Notes: generated by a model not told the origin, from the letters alone. Positions 43,354 through 52,132 are shown, numbered from the stretch's first letter. The stretch: 64,000 nucleotides of DNA from Mesostigma viride (GCA_009746045.1 RPFO01000041.1:9330468-9394467), one strand, 5' to 3'. Numbers and translations: made by a program.

Positions 43354-44619
43354 TCAAACGTCTTCATCGTCCATCTTTCTTGCTTTCTCCAGAGTCGCGG
43401 GATCCAATTGATCGTTCCGCTCATACCGGATCGCCATCGCCGGGGAATGTGCCATGCCCCTTGCATATTTGATCCGTTCTGCGGACGTCGCTCTTTTCAC
43501 GAACGCCGTGACGAACGCCCGCCGAGTGTTGAGGATTCCGTGATAAGTCGCGCGGTATCGCTCGCCAAACGCGGATTTGCTGATATGTCCCCGTCCTCTG
43601 CCGGCCGGGAATAACCATTTCCCGTTCGTCGAGCGGGCTTTGAGGATTTCCCGGAACGCTTTCATCGACGGCGGGACGACGAAATCGATGGCCCCGAGGT
43701 CTTTCGCCGTCTTGTGATGTCGAATTACGAACCGGTTCTCGGGGACGATAAACGCGTTCTCATGTGGTCCTATCTCGCTCTCATCGTTTACGAACCTGAC
43801 ATCGTGGTAGTTGTACCGAGTTGGCGGGAGATTCTTTCCGCTGAGGTAAAGGTACCCCATCAATTTCTCGTCGCTGTTTGGGTCTGCGACGGACTTGTGG
43901 ATCGATTGGAGCGTCTTGAAATCGTAAGCTGGCGGCACGTTCTCGCTGACATACGCGTCGATGGTTAGTCGCCCTTCCTGCTCGACGGCCTGCTGGTTCT
44001 TGTAGGCCTCGACGACAGTTGCCGGAAGTTGGCGAGATAGTGGGAAGATTTTGTTTATTCCGTTTATTGCCGCCGAGAGATTAGCGCGGGCCGTTCTTGC
44101 TCCTGTCGCGTCTCCCCTTTTCATGTTCTGGATTGTCGCGATGACTTTATCGACGTCCAGGAGACACGTGACGGGCTCTGTCCGGCTGCATCCAAGAGCG
44201 TCTAGGATCTGTCCCACGCGACCGACGTACTGCTTAATCGTCGCCACTGTCGCGCCCTTAGCCGTCTTAATGACCCTGTCTCCTTGCACGGTAGCCACGG
44301 GCTGGTTCTCCGGCCTGACTTGTTGAGCGGTCTCCATGACCTCGGCGAGTGTCCACAGCTTGCTCGTGGGTTCTCGCGAGACCGGGCGAGTGTCCGCGGA
44401 CTTACAATCCTTGTCGGGCAGGTCCGCGTTCTTCCGGATCATCTTTACCTCGTCGCAGTCTGTCCCGTGCTTCTGGAGCCATTTCTCGGTAGGCATCCAA
44501 GCGTCTTTCTTGGCCATCGCGCGCATGACCTGGAGAGCTGCCCGGTCCGGGTATTTCTGCCGGTATCTAGCCTGCGCTTCTCGTCGCATTCGGAGTTCGT
44601 CCGCTGTCCTTGAAACCAT
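43354..44619 (-). CDS. PLV tyrosine recombinase (integrase)
   Basis: 421 residues, ATG at 44619 with GGATATAC 8-15 nt upstream. Site-specific recombinase that would insert the viral genome into host DNA. An N-terminal SAM-like helical region (about 85-215) precedes the catalytic domain. Candidate active residues: Arg268 (PPTRYN), Lys303 (RHHKTAKD), Arg367 in NTRRAFVTAF, His391 (GMAHSPAM) and nucleophile Tyr399 (AIRYERND). The usual H-x-x-R box reads N-x-x-R here. PLVs with a tyrosine recombinase are known; it replaces the DDE integrase of Polintons. Confidence 0.85.
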   Translation of the reverse strand: MVSRTADELRMRREAQARYRQKYPDRAALQVMRAMAKKDAWMPTEKWLQKHGTDCDEVKMIRKNADLPDKDCKSADTRPVSREPTSKLWTLAEVMETAQQVRPENQPVATVQGDRVIKTAKGATVATIKQYVGRVGQILDALGCSRTEPVTCLLDVDKVIATIQNMKRGDATGARTARANLSAAINGINKIFPLSRQLPATVVEAYKNQQAVEQEGRLTIDAYVSENVPPAYDFKTLQSIHKSVADPNSDEKLMGYLYLSGKNLPPTRYNYHDVRFVNDESEIGPHENAFIVPENRFVIRHHKTAKDLGAIDFVVPPSMKAFREILKARSTNGKWLFPAGRGRGHISKSAFGERYRATYHGILNTRRAFVTAFVKRATSAERIKYARGMAHSPAMAIRYERNDQLDPATLEKARKMDDEDV

Positions 44620-44740
44620 GAGACTCGTATATCCTTATGCAGAGAAATTAATTCGAGTGTGAACGAGCGTTTGTTACAAAAAATGATAAATAGGTCGTTT
44701 TATTGCAAAAAAGTACGATTTACTTGCTTCCACCGGGATT

Positions 44741-44783
44741 CGAAGCCGCGTCTTCGCTTCGGAGGAACCGACCTTCGGTCGGT
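44741..44783. terminator. Tandem hairpins between recombinase and AT-hook gene
   Basis: Hairpin 1: CGAAGC/GCTTCG, 44741-44746 with 44756-44761. Hairpin 2: ACCGACC-TTC-GGTCGGT, 44767-44783, 7-bp stem. They lie downstream of the minus-strand stop at 44829 and 120 bp upstream of the recombinase start. This is a plausible transcript-end structure, as described for virophages and giant viruses. Confidence 0.5.
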
Positions 44784-44828
44784 GGGACACTCCCTGGTTA
44801 GGTTAACTCTCGATAGCTTCCGCGGCCG

Positions 44829-45365
44829 CTAGAGCGGAATTCCACGGAAATTTCCACATATAAACGCATTTACAGTTTCGACTTCTTCGGCCTGCCCCAT
44901 GGTCGGTCGTCCTGTCGCGGGGTCAATATTATGAGTCCGCGGCTTCGTATCTTTCGACCCAGCCGGTCTCCCGCGTTTCTTAGGGGTACGAGGAATTTTT
45001 TCCTTTTTAATTTTCGGTGCCCGGGGAGATTTTGGCGGAGGAGGAGGATTTCTCGGCTTTCGTTTGGACGCGATGATGGACATCAATTTCTGTCGACATT
45101 CGTGCCCGATTCCGGTGTGTGTCGGCGGGAGCTCGCCGTCATACCCACACTCTCGCACGAACGCCGCCAACCTCTCGTGAGTCTTCGAGGAGACCCTGGC
45201 CCCGGTCAAGTAACGAACGAGCGTCGACACGTTAAGGATAAGCTCTCGCCTATCAAGCCTGCGCTGGTACGAACTCTTCGAGGGCGCTTTCTCCTCGATC
45301 CGGATGGGTGGGAGAGCTGGCGAAGACTCGTGGAAAGCGTTTGGGTAAGCCTGCTTCAGATCCAT
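44829..45365 (-). CDS. PLV AT-hook protein, 178 residues
   Basis: ATG at 45365 with ATTATATACA 8-17 nt upstream. N-terminal half helical (RRELILNVSTLVRYLTGA). C-terminal half Lys/Pro-rich with PRTPKKRGRPAGSKD, a canonical AT-hook (KRGRP) that binds the minor groove of AT-rich DNA. Function unknown; genome binding, condensation or transcription control is possible (inference). It lies 25 nt from the ATPase stop. Confidence 0.65.
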   Translation of the reverse strand: MDLKQAYPNAFHESSPALPPIRIEEKAPSKSSYQRRLDRRELILNVSTLVRYLTGARVSSKTHERLAAFVRECGYDGELPPTHTGIGHECRQKLMSIIASKRKPRNPPPPPKSPRAPKIKKEKIPRTPKKRGRPAGSKDTKPRTHNIDPATGRPTMGQAEEVETVNAFICGNFRGIPL

Positions 45366-45390
45366 TCGCGTGTATATAATAGAGCACAGA

Positions 45391-46275
45391 TTATTTTTTG
45401 ATCACAAGGAAATGGTTGAAGTTTTTCCGGTAGCGTTTCTCGTCGTTCGGTTCGTCGTTGTCGACCGCAAGGAAATCATGAGGCGAATCTTTCGTCGCGA
45501 ATTCCCAAAGCTCGAGAAAGTCCTCGGGGCTGGTATGGCCCGCGCTTTCCTCAGCGATCTGCCGAGAAGCTCGCCGATCCTTCGTACGAAACAGGACTAG
45601 AAAAGAAACGTTCGCGCGCACTGACCGGGGCACGCCGGCCGATGTGAACGATTGATTCACGAATACCATGCTAGTTAACAAGTGGCGATGTTTGAATGCG
45701 AACGACGAGACGGGGCCCTTAGAATCCGAGCGATACAATTTTGATCCTGCCATGTCGTCTATCAAAATGACGGATGAGGGAGGACCGTACCGGAACCGCG
45801 TCTCGGGCTCTTTAAACTGTAGCCTGTCCAGCGTCAGGTACATGTTGAGATCCATGTCGTCCTCCGTTTTCTCGCCATCTAGGTAGTATTTCTTGAATTT
45901 TTCCCACACAGCCATATCGCGCTGGTACTCTTCGTACTCTGTGAGGTCCTTCTTGATGTCCGCTACCATCTGATTAAAGTCATTGTCTGTGTACGTTTCC
46001 ATGGACATGGCGGGTGTCGGCAGTAATTTGTACTTGGGTTCTGTTGTCGCGGATCCAGATATCAAGTACAGCTTGTCGAATGAATGGGCATCAAAATACG
46101 CCTTTAGCATGTTAATAGCTGAAGTTGTCTTCCCTGTCCCGCGCATACCCACGAACGAGGCGATAAAATGCAACCGTGGCGCGTTGGCTGGGACCTGGCG
46201 AGCTTTTGCATATTTGACCTTCAAATCCTTGTTCGCTAGTGGAGTATCGATATGAATGCTTTGAATGACCGTCAT
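45391..46275 (-). CDS. PLV genome-packaging ATPase (FtsK/HerA, A32-like)
   Basis: 294 residues. Powers DNA translocation into the capsid. Walker A GMRGTGKTT at 43-51, followed by a helix. Walker B SVILIDDMAG at about 168-177. A downstream LLTSMVFVNQSF segment fits the sensor/Gln motif of A32-type ATPases. Length is normal for the family. The start at ATG 46275 (MTVIQSIHIDTPLANKDLKV) is 20 nt from the end of the neighbouring gene, consistent with a compact minus-strand block. Core morphogenesis gene of PLVs, virophages and NCLDVs. Confidence 0.88.
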   Translation of the reverse strand: MTVIQSIHIDTPLANKDLKVKYAKARQVPANAPRLHFIASFVGMRGTGKTTSAINMLKAYFDAHSFDKLYLISGSATTEPKYKLLPTPAMSMETYTDNDFNQMVADIKKDLTEYEEYQRDMAVWEKFKKYYLDGEKTEDDMDLNMYLTLDRLQFKEPETRFRYGPPSSVILIDDMAGSKLYRSDSKGPVSSFAFKHRHLLTSMVFVNQSFTSAGVPRSVRANVSFLVLFRTKDRRASRQIAEESAGHTSPEDFLELWEFATKDSPHDFLAVDNDEPNDEKRYRKNFNHFLVIKK

Positions 46276-46295
46276 TTATTAGAACGAGTAGATAA

Positions 46296-46838
46296 TTAAT
46301 CATCGTTTAAACTAGCGAGCAGTTGCGCGCGGATGGCCAGCATCTTCTGCTCATACGGCGTAGTTGTCCGCACATCCGGCAGTGGATTCGCGGCCCGCTG
46401 ACGTTCCTCTTCCTCGACCTCGGCCTTCGGCTTTCTCCCGCGGCGTGGGCGAGGCGTTTCCGAGGGGGTTGCCGCGACCTCTTCGGCGGCCAACAGGCGT
46501 TCGATTCGGTATTTGTTCTTCTTCTCTTCCAATTCGAGCTCGACCAAACGCTGTCGCTGAATCTCGAGTTCCTTCTCCAGAACCTTTCGCTTGGTAATCT
46601 CCGCTTCTCGCTCCTCCTGTCGCTTCTTCGCTCGCTCCTCGTTCCGTTTCTGCATGTACGGCCGCATCTTCTCGCGGAGTGCCGCACGCTGCTCTTCCGT
46701 CAATCGCTTGCCTCTCGGGCCTTTCGGCGGGTGAGGCGGGATGTACACTGTATTGGGAGTTTCCTGCTGTGGCGCGGGATCTTCCTCGACGTCGACGGAG
46801 GTCTTGGGCGAATCCGGAGCTTCGGGAACCTGGTCCAT
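46296..46838 (-). CDS. PLV coiled-coil/AT-hook protein, 180 residues
   Basis: ATG at 46838 with GTATAG 6-11 nt upstream, divergent from the large virion gene across 38 bp. A Pro-rich N terminus, then a long charged helix (about residues 50-130, QKRNEERAKKRQEEREAEIT) likely to form a coiled coil, then an AT-hook-like PRPRRGRKPKAEVEEEE and a C-terminal helix. Family not recognised. It could bridge DNA and protein, for example as a packaging cofactor or scaffold; this is inference. Confidence 0.65.
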   Translation of the reverse strand: MDQVPEAPDSPKTSVDVEEDPAPQQETPNTVYIPPHPPKGPRGKRLTEEQRAALREKMRPYMQKRNEERAKKRQEEREAEITKRKVLEKELEIQRQRLVELELEEKKNKYRIERLLAAEEVAATPSETPRPRRGRKPKAEVEEEERQRAANPLPDVRTTTPYEQKMLAIRAQLLASLNDD

Positions 46839-46876
46839 GGGTGCTATACTTTTAATGTGAGATATTATTCATAGAG
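46839..46876. promoter_or_regulatory. Divergent promoter between left and right PLV gene blocks
   Basis: Only 38 bp separate two opposite ATGs. It contains GTATAG toward the minus gene and GATATTATTCATAGAG toward the plus gene, so both transcripts must start within it or inside the opposite gene. Confidence 0.55.
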
Positions 46877-47416
46877 ATGGTTGTCGTGAGCTCAAACGCG
46901 TCCGGCTTCAATATCGCAACAGGACTGGTGGAAGACGGGGTAGACGAACGAATCGCGGACGTCGAGAGCGATGTGCAAGCTCTCCAGCTCGCGGTTCACC
47001 CGTTCGACAGGCACGTCACGATCAACGGGGTACGATACATGTACCCAGGAGCACCGACAAGGCTCCGACTCGGCGATAATCATTCCGACTGGACAGTGAC
47101 CAGCAATGGCGAGTCGAGTGGCATGCTTGAGGTCGACGGCGGAATCGTCGCTGGCTGGATCCGGATCTCGTCTCTATGGCTGATGGACCAATATTCGCGC
47201 ATGTCCCAGATCGTCGCGGATCGTATTCTGACGCGCGAACAGATCGACTGGCTATTCGATCAACACGGCGTCGGGTATACGGCCCTTCCTGATCCGACCG
47301 CGACGTTTGTGTTAGAGTATGAAGACGGAACACTTTCCGCGCCAGGACCACGTTCACAGTATCGAACAACCAAGACATTCGGATTCGGCTCCCCTACATG
47401 GTCACCGGGGCAGTAG
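46877..47416 (+). CDS. Large PLV virion protein, N-terminal part up to an in-frame amber codon
   Basis: ATG at 46877; 179 codons to TAG at 47414-47416. Reading continues in the same frame without another stop to 50107, so this and the next entry are one 1076-codon gene with a single nonsense codon (CAG TAG CAG). The N-terminal segment includes an IADVESDVQALQLAV helix and INGVRYMYPG. One C-to-T change in CAG would create this stop. Confidence 0.7.
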   Translation: MVVVSSNASGFNIATGLVEDGVDERIADVESDVQALQLAVHPFDRHVTINGVRYMYPGAPTRLRLGDNHSDWTVTSNGESSGMLEVDGGIVAGWIRISSLWLMDQYSRMSQIVADRILTREQIDWLFDQHGVGYTALPDPTATFVLEYEDGTLSAPGPRSQYRTTKTFGFGSPTWSPGQ

Positions 47417-47470
47417 CAGCGGAAAAACGTCTACAGCGTCCAGGTCCTCGGCGCGCTCGACCCCGTCGTT

Positions 47471-50107
47471 ATGAGTCAAACGGTAGACGGTCCATACATC
47501 GATGACATCCATTTCGGAAGCATGAGCCATGCCTACTTCGGCAAACTGATGAGCTACGAGCAAATCGGGTTCGCTACTACGAGAGACTTGAACAGAATAC
47601 AGCGGATGCCCTACAGTATTCACATCACGCGCACGTACTCCCCGTTAACGGCCTGGGACGTCGGGCGGATCGACCAGCCGGTCGAGAGTTACTGGAGAAC
47701 GACTGCGCCTTACCAGACATGGGTCGTCGTTGGCGACGGCGGCGTGCCTCCTCTCACGCTAGGAATCAAGAACACGACGCCACGGGCTTACCAACGGAAA
47801 CTGCCCATCTCGTGGAAAGTCGACAATGTCGCGTTAACCGACGCCGCGGGTAGTTTTCAGCTTGACGTGGACGGGGGACTGCGCGGAGAGGACGCGGTCA
47901 CGTGCACATTGACGTCGGCGGATCATGGGAAGCTCGTGTCGGCCGATGTGACGATCTACAACGACGCGACGATGACTACGTCTGCCACTCAGCGAAAAAT
48001 TGCTGTCGTGGGCGTAGTGAAGACAGACCCACTCGTCCCGGCGATTCGAACACCGAGCCATTACTTTACAACGACGAGACCGGCGAGGATTGGCGTGCAG
48101 ATGTACGCAGACCATACCACGGGATGGGGCGACGGCACGCAGACGCCCGCAAATTACGCGATCGTCGCGGACGGGACTGTGATCGGATCTGTCACTGGGG
48201 CAAATCTTTTTGACCATCTTCTGCCGCATTCATCGCAGAAAACGGCCCAAATCACGCCTCGCTTCTCATGTCCGCGAGACGTCCCGAACCTTACCGGAGA
48301 GACCGTGACAGTGAGCGGACCTCCCACGACGTTCCATAGTCTCTTAAATTTCTCGCGAGACCCCGCGACAACACTGCAGCCTACACATGACAAGTACGAG
48401 CTCATACCTACACCCGCGAGTTTTTACGCGTTGTCCTCGAACGACGTCACGCCCCCAGAGAAGTGCGTCGTGTTTACCGACGAAGAGATCGACGGCCCGT
48501 TCCTGATATGCTTCGAGCTCGTTGTACCGTCTGGCAGCGCTTTCGTCTCTCTCTCGGACCACAATGACATCAGGGGCAAATACCACCCCGCATTTACGGA
48601 TGGGCACAACTGCTGGAGGAACCAAGGAGCATCCGACAACTGGTGGTCGGTGTGCGGGATCAGTATAGACAAGGCAAACGGATCAATCGGTCTGTATCAG
48701 AACCGGAAAGCGGCCACACAATATACGTTAAACGCGACGTGGTCCGGCGAGACGTATTTTTGGGTGGCGTTCCGGCGACGCTCTGACGGAGTTATCGAGC
48801 GATACATCTCGCACTTTCCTCCCGATCGTCTGAGCACTATGACCAAGTTGACAAATTCAGTAACGGGCATTTTTACAGCCTCGCCGACTGGGATCGTAGC
48901 CCCGTACGCACCCGGTCAAGTTAGGATCGTTTTTCATCTGGATAGTGCCAACCAGACGATTTACAACAAGTGCGAGTTGATCGACGATACGACAGACACT
49001 GAATTCGTTTCCCTGACTACTACGAACCCGACCGGTCTCTACCTTTCATCAGGCGATACGATTACTCTCACCCACAAGGGCACGTCGCCGCGTGAATGTA
49101 GCATATTGGGCAATTACATGACATCGTCGCTTGTCCCAGGCGAAACAAACCTCTACCGCGCGCAACTCACGGCGTCAAAAGACAACGTCATCCACGCTGT
49201 TTGTGAATTCCCACCATACAACCACGCGACACCGCTCACCAGTTATTCGGTAAAGGTGTATGGCGTGCTTCCGGATCGACCCATGATAAACCGGTTCGAG
49301 GTCCGTCTACTATACGACGACGCCTTACTATACCGCATCAACGAGCGACCCATCCAAATTTACAGGGGTCCGGATTGGGAGAGTGGGACCTCGGCGATCG
49401 GTAACGGGTTCGTGGGCGATATTCCGTATGTCCAGGTGTCCGTGCTGATGCCGACTCCATTTCGCTACGAATTCGGTCACCTGTTCACAGCGACGTTCGA
49501 AGTTCGACCTTTGTCGCTTGTCGGCGGTCCTGACGGGATTTTCATGGATCTGTCGGCGGCTCGTTTCTTCGGAGAGGGGCCGACAGAAATTGGGCTGATC
49601 ACGGCGCTAGACGAGTGCGCGTATACGGATGCACAAGAGGCGAGAAGAGTTTCGTTTTCTATCCGCGGACTGCGGACCGTCGCGTACGATTACATGCAGC
49701 CCGAGCTCTGGGAACTTGGTCCTCAGGGCATCATGAGCTTTCGCGATGACAATGGGAATATCGTTCCTCCCGCGACGACGCTAGACAAGTTCTACTGCCG
49801 CGTGCAGTTCACGCACGGAGCGCCGCCCTTGCTGGAGATCGGGCACCCGTACAGATTTCTCGCAAGCGCTCTCGACTTTGTGTACCAGCCCGGGAGTTCT
49901 GGCAGACTCATCGTCGGTCCTTCGTGGCGTGTCGCGCCCGGATTCGACGAGTCCGACGGAGTCTACGAAATACTACTGCACGTAGACAAGACACTCGGGT
50001 CCGGCAGCGCAGTCGCGTACATCAAGCCGCAAGTCGAGCACTGTCGCTCGAGATCAGGAGTGGCGGCGAGTGGAGAGATCTTCGCGGCTGTGACTTGGCT
50101 CGTTTAA
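47471..50107 (+). CDS. Large PLV virion protein, C-terminal part (878 codons from first internal ATG)
   Basis: Same frame as 46877-47416. It is Thr/Ser/Pro/Gly-rich with alternating hydrophobics, suggesting repeated beta domains (for example GEDAVTCTLTSADHGKLVSA). A segment about 48480-48830 resembles a concanavalin-like sandwich (LICFELVVPSGSAFVSLSD; ETYFWVAFRRRSDGVIERY). No enzyme motif, signal peptide or membrane helix. Largest gene of the virus, first of the plus-strand structural block. A vertex, spike or tape-like virion role is inferred from size and position. Confidence 0.7.
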   Translation: MSQTVDGPYIDDIHFGSMSHAYFGKLMSYEQIGFATTRDLNRIQRMPYSIHITRTYSPLTAWDVGRIDQPVESYWRTTAPYQTWVVVGDGGVPPLTLGIKNTTPRAYQRKLPISWKVDNVALTDAAGSFQLDVDGGLRGEDAVTCTLTSADHGKLVSADVTIYNDATMTTSATQRKIAVVGVVKTDPLVPAIRTPSHYFTTTRPARIGVQMYADHTTGWGDGTQTPANYAIVADGTVIGSVTGANLFDHLLPHSSQKTAQITPRFSCPRDVPNLTGETVTVSGPPTTFHSLLNFSRDPATTLQPTHDKYELIPTPASFYALSSNDVTPPEKCVVFTDEEIDGPFLICFELVVPSGSAFVSLSDHNDIRGKYHPAFTDGHNCWRNQGASDNWWSVCGISIDKANGSIGLYQNRKAATQYTLNATWSGETYFWVAFRRRSDGVIERYISHFPPDRLSTMTKLTNSVTGIFTASPTGIVAPYAPGQVRIVFHLDSANQTIYNKCELIDDTTDTEFVSLTTTNPTGLYLSSGDTITLTHKGTSPRECSILGNYMTSSLVPGETNLYRAQLTASKDNVIHAVCEFPPYNHATPLTSYSVKVYGVLPDRPMINRFEVRLLYDDALLYRINERPIQIYRGPDWESGTSAIGNGFVGDIPYVQVSVLMPTPFRYEFGHLFTATFEVRPLSLVGGPDGIFMDLSAARFFGEGPTEIGLITALDECAYTDAQEARRVSFSIRGLRTVAYDYMQPELWELGPQGIMSFRDDNGNIVPPATTLDKFYCRVQFTHGAPPLLEIGHPYRFLASALDFVYQPGSSGRLIVGPSWRVAPGFDESDGVYEILLHVDKTLGSGSAVAYIKPQVEHCRSRSGVAASGEIFAAVTWLV

Positions 50108-50135
50108 AATCTTCGCGATATTTCAAGAACACACC

Positions 50136-50708
50136 ATGCCACGAAAGACATCGAAACGACCCGCCAAGAAACCGTCCAAAGCCCCGCGCAAGGCCCGCGC
50201 TCACCCGAAGAAGACCGCGACGACCGCGCTGACGAACTCGATTGTCATCCACTCGCCCCATGTGACCCGTCCCGCGAAGAAGGGGAAGGTCGCCGAAGTC
50301 CGCGGGTTTAAGGACGCGATGTTGTTGGCGGCTCTCGCTGCAAACTCTCGCCCTGTAGTCTACCCACCATTGTCCGCCTACGACCAACCGGCCTCCGTTC
50401 CGGCTCCAGAACCGGCTGCTGTCCTCGGCGCAGGGTCTGACGAACCTCTCCGCGTAGAGATCGTGGGATCCGCGCCTCCGCCAGCTGCTAGAGACCCCAT
50501 CGCGAGGACGCCGCCTCGTCCCAGAGTGCGAGTCGCCAACGTGACCGATAGAGTCAATTGCACGGTCCCGGGCTGCAAAAATACGTTTGTCGATAGTCGG
50601 AGGTTGAATACTCACCTACGAGACAAACATCACGTGACGGAAGGTGTCCCCGTGGGCGATAAAGGGACCGGTTCGAGCTCGCGGATAAATTTTCTAAACA
50701 GATCATAA
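50136..50708 (+). CDS. PLV basic C2H2 zinc-finger protein, 190 residues
   Basis: ATG at 50136, 28 nt after the previous stop. N-terminal 50 residues are strongly basic with Lys/Pro/Ala repeats (KRPAKKPSKAPRKARAHPKK), like histone tails or adenovirus core proteins. The C terminus holds one C2H2 finger, CTVPGCKNTFVDSRRLNTHL followed by RDKHH (C-x4-C-x12-H-x4-H). Probable DNA-binding or core protein that could condense the genome in the capsid (inference). Confidence 0.7.
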   Translation: MPRKTSKRPAKKPSKAPRKARAHPKKTATTALTNSIVIHSPHVTRPAKKGKVAEVRGFKDAMLLAALAANSRPVVYPPLSAYDQPASVPAPEPAAVLGAGSDEPLRVEIVGSAPPPAARDPIARTPPRPRVRVANVTDRVNCTVPGCKNTFVDSRRLNTHLRDKHHVTEGVPVGDKGTGSSSRINFLNRS

Positions 50709-50724
50709 AACGATTACGGTGCGA

Positions 50725-51027
50725 ATGGAACTCTCGGATGCTGAGATGCTCCAGGTAGCCCAGTGGATGATCCTGTACCCCGACGTTCCTCGCGAATTTC
50801 TAGAATCGGCGATGTTCTATTGCAGGAATAAGCCGCTGACCGGGAAGGAAAGGCGACAGCTTAAACGTAGCGCGCGAGGTCTCGCTGGTGGCGAGGGAAA
50901 GGTTGTGGTCCACGGCAGCAACGAGATTAAATCGGAACTCATTGTAACAGAGAATGAGGGATCACGTACAGGAGTGTCGGACGCTGACCCTAAGGACCGA
51001 GAACAGGACAAGGGGCAGTCTTCATGA
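50725..51027 (+). CDS. PLV small hypothetical protein, about 100 residues
   Basis: First ATG at 50725 (an in-frame GTG lies at 50719). N-terminal helix MELSDAEMLQVAQWMILYPD, then a Lys/Arg-rich turn (TGKERRQLKRSARG), then an acidic tail. A CATAAAACG motif lies 13-21 nt upstream. The last 74 nt overlap the next gene in another frame. Not recognised. Confidence 0.55.
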   Translation: MELSDAEMLQVAQWMILYPDVPREFLESAMFYCRNKPLTGKERRQLKRSARGLAGGEGKVVVHGSNEIKSELIVTENEGSRTGVSDADPKDREQDKGQSS

Positions 51028-51811
51028 CCCGACATGGGACATCCCGGCCGGGTTGCTAGAGGATTACCACGACGTGGGATTGACACTTCTCACGATCCCA
51101 TTCGAACAGACGCACATCAACCAGACCAACCGCTCGTTCGAGGTAGTGATGCAGTCCGCCCACACTGTCTCGCTTCCACTTGGATCGTGGACGACTATAG
51201 AGAACAGACACAATATCGAGGCGGTCTTGCAGACCATCGACAGTTCGTTCGCGGTCACGTACGACCGCGCGAACAGTCTGTACACTTTTGCGGCCAGTTC
51301 GCCGTTCCAGCTACGGGTCGGCGAGTCCGTCGGGCGTGTCCTGGGATTTGTCCCGGGCGTTCACGCTTCCAACGACCAACACGTAATCGTGAGCAATCGA
51401 CCCGCTACGAACGGACGCCTGAGAGCCGTCTACGTGTACGCCGACATCGTGCGGGGTAATGTAGTGTCCGCGACTCACGGGGCTGTCTACGGGGGTTTGT
51501 TGGCGTGTTGCCCGAACCTTAGCAAGTTCCTAGAACCGATCGTATGGCAGGCGCAGACTCCGCTCTGGCAGCACATGCGCGATTCCCCGCGCGGTATCAG
51601 TCTCCGCCTGCTGGACGAGGACGACGTGCCGGTCCAATTGTATAGCGACTGGGTTGTTCAGCTCAGTTTCCGGATCTCGCCACAAAAAGCGATGGGCGTG
51701 GAGTCGCGGAAGATCGCGAGCGTCCTGCGGTACATGGCGCTGGGCGGGGAAGTCCTGCCCGCCAGAAAAATGTCTCAGCGTTCTGTTATAAACGACGAAG
51801 AGGACGAATGA
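50954..51811 (+). CDS. PLV minor capsid (penton-like) protein
   Basis: 285 residues from ATG 50954. Forms the single-jelly-roll vertex protein in this virus group. The N-terminal TLTLRTENRTRGSLHDPTWD resembles the DSRDR-type opening of these proteins. The middle pattern ENRHNIEAVLQTIDSSFAVT...YTFAASSPFQLRVGESVGRVL followed by GFVPG is the characteristic beta pattern ending at LGF. It overlaps the upstream small ORF by 74 nt and the downstream gene by 4 nt (ATGA), and sits two genes before the MCP, its usual place. Moderate certainty on the exact start. Confidence 0.78.
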   Translation: MRDHVQECRTLTLRTENRTRGSLHDPTWDIPAGLLEDYHDVGLTLLTIPFEQTHINQTNRSFEVVMQSAHTVSLPLGSWTTIENRHNIEAVLQTIDSSFAVTYDRANSLYTFAASSPFQLRVGESVGRVLGFVPGVHASNDQHVIVSNRPATNGRLRAVYVYADIVRGNVVSATHGAVYGGLLACCPNLSKFLEPIVWQAQTPLWQHMRDSPRGISLRLLDEDDVPVQLYSDWVVQLSFRISPQKAMGVESRKIASVLRYMALGGEVLPARKMSQRSVINDEEDE

Positions 51812-52092
51812 GGCTCGATTTTGGAAAGGTTGTCAACACCGTGCGAAAGATCGGACATGTGGCGGGCGACGCTATCAGGAAAGTGGGACATGGCGCGCGA
51901 CTCGTGAAGGCGGCCGCGGGTGCTGCCGATTCGGCTCTCGGGCATGTCCCGAGCAAGTTGATCGAGGCGTCCCCAGTTCTTGGGACGGCGTACCGTGTCG
52001 CGAGAACCGGGTTGGACGCGTTGTCTTCCCTCGAACGTAAGGTCGACGCGCACAAGGCCGCGAATCCGCTCTTGGGGCAGTTCCTCCACTAG
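51808..52092 (+). CDS. PLV small amphipathic virion protein, 94 residues
   Basis: Starts in the ATGA overlap with the penton stop, so translation is probably coupled. Ala/Gly/Val-rich amphipathic helices (AIRKVGHGARLVKAAAGAAD; SPVLGTAYRVARTGLDALSS) and no Cys. Position between penton and MCP and the composition recall membrane-active internal proteins of adenovirus-like virions (pVI-like), but no homology can be claimed. Confidence 0.6.
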   Translation: MRLDFGKVVNTVRKIGHVAGDAIRKVGHGARLVKAAAGAADSALGHVPSKLIEASPVLGTAYRVARTGLDALSSLERKVDAHKAANPLLGQFLH

Positions 52093-52132
52093 CCAGGATT
52101 TTTATCTAAGTTAGCTGGTATACAACGCTCTC

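Noticed and set aside
44725-44815. tRNA-like sequence (minus strand GGCTTCGAATCCC with hairpins)
   Set aside because: It resembles a B box and T loop, but the T stem does not pair, and no acceptor stem or anticodon arm can be formed. It is better explained as two separate hairpins.
46877-50107. Alternative genetic code (TAG as Gln) explaining the in-frame amber
   Set aside because: TAG ends other viral and host-like ORFs in the window (for example 52090-52092, 53618-53620, 55327-55329), so reassignment is not supported.
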